NCBI GenBank assembly: GCA_036250195.1
Contig: JAVHZZ010000004.1
Coordinates: 317,563,706 to 317,627,705 of the forward strand
Origin: Mixophyes australis
Taxonomy: Eukaryota; Chordata; Amphibia; Anura; Limnodynastidae
Direction: 5' to 3'
DNA length: 64,000 nucleotides
The translations under genes were made by a program, and so were the position numbers. Positions 1-9,505 of this stretch are shown here, piece by piece; within the stretch, counting starts at the first letter, position 1, and each line of letters begins with the position of its first letter. The notes under the pieces are model-generated. The model made no database searches. It was not told where the DNA came from and was given only the letters and a program-made list of their open reading frames with translations.

Positions 1-140
1 AAATGAATACAAGTGAGAAAAGCCAAACACATTCATGTCTCTGTAAATATGTTTGCTACACTTACTTTATTAGCTCTATTAATTTGAAACCATTGTGGAT
101 AAAAATTTACAGTTCCCAGATAAACCAAACAGAAAGCACT

Positions 141-221
141 TAACAATTTGGAAATTGAAAAGTCAGAGATTTCAAAGACTCAAAAAATGTAATAGTCTTA
201 CATGTATCCTATTTCAAATAG
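141..221 (+). repeat. Diverged internal repeat D1
   Basis: About 80 bp beginning 'taacaatttggaaattg' that matches D2 (1667-1750) with several substitutions and small indels. It is older and more diverged than R1/R2. It ends inside the 15-bp palindrome at 208-222, which D2 does not keep. Confidence 0.9.
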
Positions 222-222
222 G
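208..222. repeat. 15-bp palindrome (7-bp arms, single central base)
   Basis: 'cctatttcaaatagg' has arms CCTATTT and AAATAGG around a central C. It recurs in the units, with one base changed in U25 ('tgtattctattt' near 43887). It could extrude as a small cruciform or bind a dimeric protein; neither is shown. Confidence 0.75.
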
Positions 223-228
223 GTAATT

Positions 229-240
229 GCTTACCTACAG
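229..240 (-). other. Candidate 5' splice donor on the minus strand
   Basis: The minus strand reads CTGTAG|GTAAGC with the exon ending at 235 and the intron GT at 234-233, a good match to the vertebrate donor consensus. It lies about 60 nt downstream of the start predicted from the TATA at 328-322, so together they suggest a short non-coding first exon (about 298-235). The plus strand of the same site ('cttacctacag') could also be read as a weak acceptor. Confidence 0.35.
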
Positions 241-319
241 TTAAGAAGTGGAGCTGTTCTAACAGGTTGATCTTCAGTTTGAGTTCCAAATTAAACTAAA
301 ATTCCCATGCACTTGTAAT

Positions 320-406
320 CCTTTTATAAGCCTAAACAATACAGTCACCAGCCAATCTGAAGTGAGATGACCTTTTCTTTGTCTTTCCCCAATAGAGGGG
401 TGGGGC
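320..406 (-). promoter_or_regulatory. Candidate minus-strand promoter: CACCC box, two inverted CCAAT boxes, TATA
   Basis: Read on the minus strand the order is a GCCCCACCCCT box (406-396), ATTGG (393-389), ATTGG within AGATTGGCTGG (356-352) and CTTATAAAAGG (330-320). The order and spacing are those of a TATA-driven vertebrate promoter, with a start predicted near 298. Full and short units carry it, with defined exceptions: the TATA is broken in U28, U31 and U34, the CACCC box in U14. Promoter activity is inference from motifs only. Confidence 0.4.
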
Positions 407-728
407 AATCTGGCTTTAAGACAAATGGAGGTGCCTATTTCATTTACATATGCATACAAGACACTCTCTGCATAACAATAGGCATGGCTTGGATGAAACT
501 TTCAATCAGATGATTCCAGAGATTCCAAGGAACTTGCTTCCTGTAGATAATTGACATCTTATATACTAAAGATCCTAATGAATTGTAATATTTTTCAATG
601 TTATCATAAAACATTAAACATGTGTTGAAAATCTTAAGTTGTAACTAATGTGTAAAGCAATATGGAGAAATACCATATAAAGCATTGGTATATGCTAAAT
701 GGTGTCCAAATCCTATTGTATATAAGCA

Positions 729-754
729 TTCTAGAACCAGCAAGTGTTCTAGAA
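729..754. promoter_or_regulatory. Pair of TTCTAGAA palindromes (heat-shock-element-like)
   Basis: Two perfect 8-bp palindromes (729-736 and 747-754), centres 18 bp apart, in full and short units. Each matches the core of a heat-shock element (TTCnnGAA), but a functional element normally needs at least three contiguous 5-bp modules and only two are contiguous at each site. The similarity may be fortuitous. Confidence 0.4.
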
Positions 755-1051
755 GACATCATAACAATGTCCCTAAATCTGAACATTCCAAATATATCTG
801 TCTAGCAACTATACATTTTGTGGTGCTTTGTTGCAGTAAATAATACTGGCAAATATATGTATGAACAGATTAAAACATTAATCCTTTAAAAATTCTATGG
901 ATAGAAAGTGTTGTGCCATTAAACAAATATAGTGATGCACCATTTCTAGAGCAGGATGTTTAACATGCCCAAAATAACAACTGAATGCAAGCAAGCTAAG
1001 TATAAGAACTAGATTTTCAAGCTCAAAAATGGTCAAGGGAAGCACTGACGT

Positions 1052-1071
1052 TAGATTTCTATGTAAATCTA
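1052..1071. repeat. Inverted repeat, 7-bp stem and 6-bp loop
   Basis: TAGATTT, loop 'ctatgt', AAATCTA. It lies 24 bp before R1. The stem is kept in all types; in U27 and U30 the loop reads 'ctataa', and U20 has nearby changes. It could form a hairpin close to the recombination boundary. Confidence 0.7.
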
Positions 1072-1095
1072 GAAAACCTAAAAGGCAATACAACC

Positions 1096-1230
1096 CAAAA
1101 TAAATATATCCGACTGGAAGATGTTGCCCAATGCCTAAAATGCCCAAAACAGGAAGCACTTTCTCACCAGAAATGGAACAAAAGAGAGAGCTTTGTTTTG
1201 GGTGATTTAAGCTTGGAATGAATTTAGATG
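1096..1230 (+). repeat. Internal direct repeat R1 (reference copy in U1)
   Basis: A 135-bp segment from 'caaaataaatatatc' to 'tagatg' that recurs 647 bp downstream as R2. U1 R1 and R2 differ at 1111 (C vs A), 1138 (A vs C) and 1224 (T vs G). R1 is followed by 'gattgtgc' and R2 by 'taaatctg'. R1 is present in all full units. It is the substrate for the length variants in domain 2. Confidence 0.95.
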
Positions 1231-1235
1231 GATTG

Positions 1236-1266
1236 TGCTTTGTGGATCGTGCATGCTTTGTGGATC
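1236..1266 (+). repeat. 18-bp tandem doublet
   Basis: The 13-mer 'tgctttgtggatc' occurs twice with an 18-bp period (1236 and 1254), joined by 'gtgca'. The second copy ends in a BamHI site that is lost in U2 and U7. Present in full units, absent from short units, and present twice in U33. Confidence 0.9.
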
Positions 1267-1457
1267 CATCCTGGAAAGCCTTCTTTTTTTGGCAGTTGCC
1301 TTGAGAGATAACTTGTTAATTCCAATGTTGTTGAAGTTAAGTTGCCTATCAGATTTACAGTTTGAAGATAAACACCTAATTTTTCATCTTTTAAGCCACA
1401 TTTACAAAAGCATAAAATTGTTGTTCCTTACATTTTGACACCATACAGACAGGATGA

Positions 1458-1504
1458 ATTTGCATATACAATGCCCTAAACAACACAGCACTGTCCTATA
1501 AAAG
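1458..1504 (+). promoter_or_regulatory. Candidate plus-strand promoter: octamer ATTTGCAT plus TATAAAAG
   Basis: A perfect octamer (1458-1465) is followed after 31 bp by a perfect TATA box (1497-1504). Octamer upstream of TATA at about this spacing is known from immunoglobulin and histone H2B promoters, bound by POU-domain factors. It is present in full units (the 1467 T/A marker lies just outside the octamer), twice in the expanded part of U33, and absent from all short units because it lies in the deleted 647 bp. Activity is not shown. Confidence 0.4.
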
Positions 1505-1666
1505 ATACACAGGAAAGTGCTTAGTTTAGAGTGTTGAATACATTGTTATTTGCCTGAATTATAGAAAATAAAGGAAATTGACAACATTTCGAGATTTCCT
1601 GCTGCGTTTCCCATCATTCAAACTAGGAAGCATTTCATATAGTTCAGCTCTAATAAAATATACTGA

Positions 1667-1750
1667 TAACAATTTGCAAATTGAAAAGTCAGAGATTTCA
1701 AAGACGAAAATAAAATGAAATAGTCTCACATGTATCCGATTTCAAAATAA
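1667..1750 (+). repeat. Diverged internal repeat D2
   Basis: Partner of D1, beginning 'taacaatttgcaaattg' and running directly into R2. D2 and R2 together form a composite of two separately duplicated segments at the 3' end of the unit. Confidence 0.9.
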
Positions 1751-1877
1751 ATATATCAGACTGGAAGATGTTGCCCAATGCCTACAATGCCCAAAACAGG
1801 AAGCACTTTCTCACCAGAAATGGAACAAAAGAGAGAGCTTTGTTTTGGGTGATTTAAGCTTGGAATGAATGTAGATG
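1743..1877 (+). repeat. Internal direct repeat R2 (reference copy in U1)
   Basis: Second copy of the 135-bp repeat, in direct orientation 647 bp after R1. It carries A at 1758 where R1 has C, which also removes a CpG, and G at 1871 where R1 has T. These two positions locate the crossovers in short and expanded units. Confidence 0.95.
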
Positions 1878-1898
1878 TAAATCTGAATATTCAGGAAC

Positions 1899-1904
1899 AA
1901 TAAA
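1899..1904 (+). other. AATAAA hexamer spanning the unit boundary
   Basis: A canonical polyadenylation hexamer at each unit junction, conserved except at the U7/U8 boundary (13309T). Another AATAAA is at 1567-1572. AT-rich DNA produces this hexamer often by chance, so it is weak evidence for a transcript end. Confidence 0.2.
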
Positions 1905-3802
1905 TGAATACAAGTGAGAAAAGCCAAACACATTCATGTCTCTGTAAATATGTTTGCTACACTTACTTTATTAGCTCTATTAATTTGAAACCATTGTGGA
2001 TAAAAATTTACAGTTCCCAGATAAACCAAACAGAAAGCACTTAACAATTTGGAAATTGAAAAGTCAGAGATTTCAAAGACTCAAAAAATGTAATAGTCTT
2101 ACATGTATCCTATTTCAAATAGGGTAATTGCTTACCTACAGTCAAGAAGTGGAGCTGTTCTAACAGGTTGATCTTCAGTTTGAGTTCCAAATTAAACTAA
2201 AATTCCCATGCACTTGTAATCCTTTTATAAGCCTAAACAATACAGTCACCAGCCAATCTGAAGTGAGATGACCTTTTCTTTGTCTTTCCCCAATAGAGGG
2301 GTGGGGCAATCTGGCTTTAAGACAAATGGAGGTGCCTATTTCATTTACATATGCATACAAGACACTCTCTGCATAACAATAGGCATGGCTTGGATGAAAC
2401 TTTCAATCAGATGATTCCAGAGATTCCAAGGAACTTGCTTCCTGTAGATAATTGACATCTTATATACTAAAGATCCTAATGAATTGTAATATTTTTCAAT
2501 GTTATCATAAAACATTAAACATGTGTTGAAAATCTTAAGTTGTAACTAATGTGTAAAGCAATATGGAGAAATACCATATAAAGCATTGGTATATGCTAAA
2601 TGGTGTCCAAATCCTATTGTATATAAGCATTCTAGAACCAGCAAGTGTTCTAGAAGACATCATAACAATGTCCCTAAATCTGAACATTCCAAATATATCT
2701 GTCTAGCAACTATACATTTTGTGGTGCTTTGTTGCAGTAAATAATACTGGCAAATATATGTATGAACAGATTAAAACATTAATCCTTTAAAAATTCTATG
2801 GATAGAAAGTGTTGTGCCATTAAACAAATATAGTGATGCACCATTTCTAGAGCAGGATGTTTAACATGCCCAAAATAACAACTGAATGCAAGCAAGCTAA
2901 GTATAAGAACTAGATTTTCAAGCTCAAAAATGGTCAAGGGAAGCACTGACGTTAGATTTCTATGTAAATCTAGAAAACCTAAAAGGCAATACAACCCAAA
3001 ATAAATATATCCGACTGGAAGATGTTGCCCAATGCCTACAATGCCCAAAACAGAAAGCACTTTCTCACCAGAAATGGAACAAAAGAGAGAGCTTTGTTTT
3101 GGGTGATTTAAGCTTGGAATGAATTTAGATGGATTGTGCTTTGTGGATCGTGCATGCTTTGTGGATAAATCCTGGAAAGCCTTCTTTTTTTGGCAGTTGC
3201 CTTGAGAGATAACTTGTTAATTCCAATGTTGTTGAAGTTAAGTTGCCTATCAGATTTACAGTTTGAAGATAAACACCTAATTTTTCATGTTTTAAGCCAC
3301 ATTTACAAAAGCATAAAATTGTTGTTCCTTACATTTTGACACCATACAGACAGGATGAATTTGCATATACAATGCCCTAAACAACACAGCACTGTCCTAT
3401 AAAAGATACACAGGAAAGTGCTTAGTTTACAGTGTTGAATACATTGTTATTTGCCTGAATTATAGAAAATAAAGGAAATTGACAACATTTCAAGATTTCC
3501 TGCTGCGTTTCCCATCATTCAAACTAGGAAGCATTTCATATAGTTCAGCTCTAATAAAATATACTGATAACAATTTGCAAATTGAAAAGTCAGAGATTTC
3601 AAAGACGAAAATAAAATGAAATAGTCTCACATGTATCCGATTTCAAAATAAATATATCAGACTGGAAGATGTTGCCCAATGCCTGCAATGCCCAAAACAG
3701 GAAGCACTTTCTCACCAGAAATGGAACAAAAGAGAGAGCTTTGTTTTGGGTGATTTAAGCTTGGAATGAATGTAGATGTAAATCTGAATATTCAGGAACA
3801 AT
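1902..3802 (+). repeat. Unit U2, full 1,901 bp (V type)
   Basis: V-type states: 1138C, 1388G, 1529C, 1591A and 1784G. It has the rare 'ggataaatcc' instead of 'ggatccatcc' near 3165, which loses the BamHI site, and 'acagaaagcac' near 3051. Only U7 shares both, so U2 and U7 are equivalent members of the five-unit block. Confidence 0.97.
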
Positions 3803-5703
3803 AAATGAATACAAGTGAGAAAAGCCAAACACATTCATGTCTCTGTAAATATGTTTGCTACACTTACTTTATTAGCTCTATTAATTTGAAACCATTGTGG
3901 ATAAAAATTTACAGTTCCCAGATAAACCAAACAGAAAGCACTTAACAATTTGGAAATTGAAAAGTCAGAGATTTCAAAGACTCAAAAAATGTAATAGTCT
4001 TACATGTATCCTATTTCAAATAGGGTAATTGCTTACCTACAGTCAAGAAGTGGAGCTGTTCTAACAGGTTGATCTTCAGTTTGAGTTCCAAGTTAAACTA
4101 AAATTCCCATGCACTTGTAATCCTTTTATAAGCCTAAACAATACAGTCACCAGCCAATCTGAAGTGAGATGACCTTTTCTTTGTCTTTCCCCAATAGAGG
4201 GGTGGGGCAATCTGGCTTTAAGACAAATGGAGGTGCCTATTTCATTTACATATGCATACAAGACACTCTCTGCATAACAATAGGCATGGCTTGGATGAAA
4301 CTTTCAATCAGATGATTCCAGAGATTCCAAGGAACTTGCTTCCTGTAGATAATTGACATCTTATATACTAAAGATCCTAATGAATTGTAATATTTTTCAA
4401 TGTTATCATAAAACATTAAACATGTGTTGGAAATCTTAAGTTGTAACTAATGTGTAAAGCAATATGGAGAAATACCATATAAAGCATTGGTATATGCTAA
4501 ATGGTGTCCAAATCCTATTGTATATAAGCATTCTAGAACCAGCAAGTGTTCTAGAAGACATCATAACAATGTCCCTAAATCTGAACATTCCAAATATATC
4601 TGTATAGCAACTATACATTTTGTGGTGCTTTGTTGCAGTAAATAATACTGGCAAATATATGTATGAACAGATTAAAACATTAATCCTTTAAAAATGCTAT
4701 GGATAGAAAGTGTTGTGCCATTAAACAAATATAGTGATGCACCATTTCTAGAGCAGGATGTTTAACATGCCCAAAATAACAACTGAATGCAAGCAAGCTA
4801 AGTATAAGAACTAGATTTTCAAGCTCAAAAATGGTCAAGGGAAGCACTGACGTTAGATTTCTATGTAAATCTAGAAAACCTAAAAGGCAATACAACCCAA
4901 AATAAATATATCCGACTGGAAGATGTTGCCCAATGCCTACAATGCCCAAAACAGGAAGCACTTTCTCACCAGAAATGGAACAAAAGAGAGAGCTTTGTTT
5001 TGGGTGATTTAAGCTTGGAATGAATTTAGATGGATTGTGCTTTGTGGATCGTGCATGCTTTGTGGATCCATCCTGGAAAGCCTTCTTTTTTTGGCAGTTG
5101 CCTTGAGAGATAACTTGTTAATTCCAATGTTGTTGAAGTTAAGTTGCCTATCAGATTTACAGTTTGAAGATAAACACCTAATTTTTCATGTTTTAAGCCA
5201 CATTTACAAAAGCATAAAATTGTTGTTCCTTACATTTTGACACCATACAGACAGGATGAATTTGCATAAACAATGCCCTAAACAACACAGCACTGTCCTA
5301 TAAAAGATACACAGGAAAGTGCTTAGTTTACAGTGTTGAATACATTGTTATTTGCCTGAATTATAGAAAATAAAGGAAATTGACAACATTTCAAGATTTC
5401 CTGCTGCGTTTCCCATCATTCAAACTAGGAAGCATTTCATATAGTTCAGCTCTAATAAAATATACTGATAACAATTTGCAAATTGAAAGGTCAGAGATTT
5501 CAAAGACAAAAATAAAATGAAATAGTCTCACATGTATCCGATTTCAAAATAAATATATCAGACTGGAAGATGTTGCCCAATGCCTACAATGCCCAAAACA
5601 GGAAGCACTTTCTCACCAGAAATGGAACAAAAGAGAGAGCTTTGTTTTGGGTGATTTAAGCTTGGAATGAATGTAGATGTAAATCTGAATATTCAGGAAC
5701 AAT
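3803..5703 (+). repeat. Unit U3, full 1,901 bp (T/V type)
   Basis: States 290G, 628G, 802A, 894G, 1138C, 1388G, 1467A, 1529C, 1591A and 1706A are shared with U8 and U11. Private change: 'gaaaggtcag' near 5484 in the D2 segment. Confidence 0.97.
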
Positions 5704-7604
5704 AAATGAATACAAGTGAGAAAAGCCAAACACATTCATGTCTCTGTAAATATGTTTGCTACACTTACTTTATTAGCTCTATTAATTTGAAACCATTGTG
5801 GATAAAAATTTACAGTTCCCAGATAAACCAAACAGAAAGCACTTAACAATTTGGAAATTGAAAAGTCAGAGATTTCAAAGACTCAAAAAATGTAATAGTC
5901 TTACATGTATCCTATTTCAAATAGGGTAATTGCTTACCTACAGTCAAGAAGTGGAGCTGTTCTAACAGGTTGATCTTCAGTTTGAGTTCCAAATTAAACT
6001 AAAATTCCCATGCACTTGTAATCCTTTTATAAGCCTAAACAATACAGTCACCAGCCAATCTGAAGTGAGATGACCTTTTCTTTGTCTTTCCCCAATAGAG
6101 GGGTGGGGCAATCTGGCTTTAAGACAAATGGAGGTGCCTATTTCATTTACATATGCATACAAGACACTCTCTGCATAACAATAGGCATGGCTTGGATGAA
6201 ACTTTCAATCAGATGATTCCAGAGATTCCAAGGAACTTGCTTCCTGTAGATAATTGACATCTTATATACTAAAGATCCTAATGAATTGTAATATTTTTCA
6301 ATGTTATCATAAAACATTAAACATGTGTTGAAAATCTTAAGTTGTAACTAATGTGTAAAGCAATATGGAGAAATACCATATAAAGCATTGGTATATGCTA
6401 AATGGTGTCCAAATCCTATTGTATATAAGCATTCTAGAACCAGCAAGTGTTCTAGAAGACATCATAACAATGTCCCTAAATCTGAACATTCCAAATATAT
6501 CTGTCTAGCAACTATACATTTTGTGGTGCTTTGTTGCAGTAAATAATACTGGCAAATATATGTATGAACAGATTAAAACATTAATCCTTTAAAAATTCTA
6601 TGGATAGAAAGTGTTGTGCCATTAAACAAATATAGTGATGCACCATTTCTAGAGCAGGATGTTTAACATGCCCAAAATAACAACTGAATGCAAGCAAGCT
6701 AAGTATAAGAACTAGATTTTCAAGCTCAAAAATGGTCAAGGGAAGCACTGACGTTAGATTTCTATGTAAATCTAGAAAACCTAAAAGGCAATACAACCCA
6801 AAATAAATATATCCGACTGGAAGATGTTGCCCAATGCCTAAAATGCCCAAAACAGGAAGCACTTTCTCACCAGAAATGGAACAAAAGAGAGAGCTTTGTT
6901 TTGGGTGATTTAAGCTTGGAATGAATTTAGATGGATTGTGCTTTGTGGATCGTGCATGCTTTGTGGATCCATCCTGGAAAGCCTTCTTTTTTTGGCAGTT
7001 GCCTTGAGAGATAACTTGTTAATTCCAATGTTGTTGAAGTTAAGTTGCCTATCAGATTTACAGTTTGAAGATAAACACCTAATTTTTCATCTTTTAAGCC
7101 ACATTTACAAAAGCATAAAATTGTTGTTCCTTACATTTTGACACCATACAGACAGGATGAATTTGCATATACAATGCCCTAAACAACACAGCACTGTCCT
7201 ATAAAAGATACACAGGAAAGTGCTTAGTTTAGAGTGTTGAATACATTGTTATTTGCCTGAATTATAGAAAATAAAGGAAATTGACAACATTTCGAGATTT
7301 CCTGCTGCGTTTCCCATCATTCAAACTAGGAAGCATTTCATATAGTTCAGCTCTAATAAAATATACTGATAACAATTTGCAAATTGAAAAGTCAGAGATT
7401 TCAAAGACGAAAATAAAATGAAATAGTCTCACATGTATCCGATTTCAAAATAAATATATCAGACTGGAAGATGTTGCCCAATGCCTACAATGCCCAAAAC
7501 AGGAAGCACTTTCTCACCAGAAATGGAACAAAAGAGAGAGCTTTGTTTTGGGTGATTTAAGCTTGGAATGAATGTAGATGTAAATCTGAATATTCAGGAA
7601 CAAT
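5704..7604 (+). repeat. Unit U4, full 1,901 bp (L type)
   Basis: L-type states at every marker (894T, 1138A, 1388C, 1529G, 1591G, 1706G). It matches U9 in the second copy of the five-unit block. Confidence 0.97.
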
Positions 7605-9505
7605 AAATGAATACAAGTGAGAAAAGCCAAACACATTCATGTCTCTGTAAATATGTTTGCTACACTTACTTTATTAGCTCTATTAATTTGAAACCATTGT
7701 GGATAAAAGTTTACAGTTCCCAGATAAACCAAACAGAAAGCACTTAACAATTTGGAAATTGAAAAGTCAGAGATTTCAAAGACTCAAAAAATGTAATAGT
7801 CTTACATGTATCCTATTTCAAATAGGGTAATTGCTTACCTACAGTCAAGAAGTGGAGCTGTTCTAACAGGTTGATCTTCAGTTTGAGTTCCAAATTAAAC
7901 TAAAATTCCCATGCACTTGTAATCCTTTTATAAGCCTAAACAATACAGTCACCAGCCAATCTGAAGTGAGATGACCTTTTCTTTGTCTTTCCCCAATAGA
8001 GGGGTGGGGCAATCTGGCTTTAAGACAAATGGAGGTGCCTATTTCATTTACATATGCATACAAGACACTCTCTGCATAACAATAGGCATGGCTTGGATGA
8101 AACTTTCAATCAGATGATTCCAGAGATTCCAAGGAACTTGCTTCCTGTAGATAATTGACATCTTATATACTAAAGATCCTAATGAATTGTAATATTTTTC
8201 AATGTTATCATAAAACATTAAACATGTGTTGAAAATCTTAAGTTGTAACTAATGTGTAAAGCAATATGGAGAAATACCATATAAAGCATTGGTATATGCT
8301 AAATGGTGTCCAAATCCTATTGTATATAAGCATTCTAGAACCAGCAAGTGTTCTAGAAGACATCATAACAATGTCCCTAAATCTGAACATTCCAAATATA
8401 TCTGTCTAGCAACTATACATTTTGTGGTGCTTTGTTGCAGTAAATAATACTGGCAAATATATGTATGAACAGATTAAAACATTAATCCTTTAAAAATTCT
8501 ATGGATAGAAAGTGTTGTGCCATTAAACAAATATAGTGATGCACCATTTCTAGAGCAGGATGTTTAACATGCCCAAAATAACAACTGAATGCAAGCAAGC
8601 TAAGTATAAGAACTAGATTTTCAAGCTCAAAAATGGTCAAGGGAAGCACTGACGTTAGATTTCTATGTAAATCTAGAAAACCTAAAAGGCAATACAACCC
8701 AAAATAAATATATCCGACTGGAAGATGTTGCCCAATGCCTACAATGCCCAAAACAGGAAGCACTTTCTCACCAGAAATGGAACAAAAGAGAGAGCTTTGT
8801 TTTGGGTGATTTAAGCTTGGAATGAATTTAGATGGATTGTGCTTTGTGGATCGTGCATGCTTTGTGGATCCATCCTGGAAAGCCTTCTTTTTTTGGCAGT
8901 TGCCTTGAGAGATAACTTGTTAATTCCAATGTTGTTGAAGTTAAGTTGCCTATCAGATTTACAGTTTGAAGATAAACACCTAATTTTTCATGTTTTAAGC
9001 CACATTTACAAAAGCATAAAATTGTTGTTCCTTACATTTTGACACCATACAGACAGGATGAATTTGCATAAACAATGCCCTAAACAACACAGCACTGTCC
9101 TATAAAAGATACACAGGAAAGTGCTTAGTTTACAGTGTTGAATACATTGTTATTTGCCTGAATTATAGAAAATAAAGGAAATTGACAACATTTCAAGATT
9201 TCCTGCTGCGTTTCCCATCATTCAAACTAGGAAGCATTTCATATAGTTCAGCTCTAATAAAATATACTGATAACAATTTGCAAATTGAAAAGTCAGAGAT
9301 TTCAAAGACAAAAATAAAATGAAATAGTCTCACATGTATCCGATTTCAAAATAAATATATCAGACTGGAAGATGTTGCCCAATGCCTACAATGCCCAAAA
9401 CAGGAAGCACTTTCTCACCAGAAATGGAACAAAAGAGAGAGCTTTGTTTTGGGTGATTTAAGCTTGGAATGAATGTAGATGTAAATCTGAATATTCAGGA
9501 ACAAT
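7605..9505 (+). repeat. Unit U5, full 1,901 bp (V type)
   Basis: 105G with 1138C, 1388G, 1467A, 1529C, 1591A and 1706A. It corresponds to U10 and U13 but lacks their 1307C change, so that change arose after the blocks separated or was lost here. Confidence 0.97.

Larger units (their letters stand above)
1..1901 (+). repeat. Unit U1, full 1,901 bp (reference unit, L type)
   Basis: First complete unit, used as the coordinate reference. Marker states are 105A, 290A, 628A, 802C, 894T, 1138A, 1388C, 1467T, 1529G, 1591G and 1706G; this combination is called L type here. It shares the rare 'cagttaag' variant at about 238-245 with U6 only, so U1 and U6 are the same member of a five-unit higher-order repeat. 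Confidence 0.97.
1..9505 (+). repeat. Five-unit higher-order repeat, copy 1 (U1-U5)
   Basis: The five units have distinct marker combinations (L, V with BamHI loss, T/V, L, V with 105G). The same order with the same private variants recurs 9,505 bp later. By eye, neighbouring units in the block differ more than equivalent units in the two copies. Confidence 0.9.

Noticed and set aside
229..406. Solo retroviral LTR as the origin of the unit
   Set aside because: The promoter-like order is LTR-like, but I see no TG...CA-bounded element with target-site duplications, primer-binding site or coding remnant. Left as a possibility for a database search only.
274..459. Recurring minus-strand open frames of 61, 72 and 93 codons and a plus-strand frame of 67 codons in most units
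   Set aside because: Those checked (61-, 93- and 67-codon frames) begin with non-ATG codons (TTG or GTG), match no family I know, and vary through ordinary substitutions that also create or remove starts and stops. The 67-codon frame is missing from U2, U7 and all short units. They recur because the DNA recurs.
678..690. CArG/SRF site near 'accatataaagc'
   Set aside because: Lacks the closing GG of the CC(A/T)6GG consensus.
734..751. Glucocorticoid/androgen response element (AGAACC...TGTTCT)
   Set aside because: Half-sites are separated by 6 bp rather than the required 3 bp. They are better explained as parts of the two TTCTAGAA palindromes.
1588..1606. CENP-B box
   Set aside because: The only TTCG in the reference unit is at 1588-1591, and the following bases do not fit the TTCGnnnnAnnCGGG core. 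No other candidate seen on either strand.
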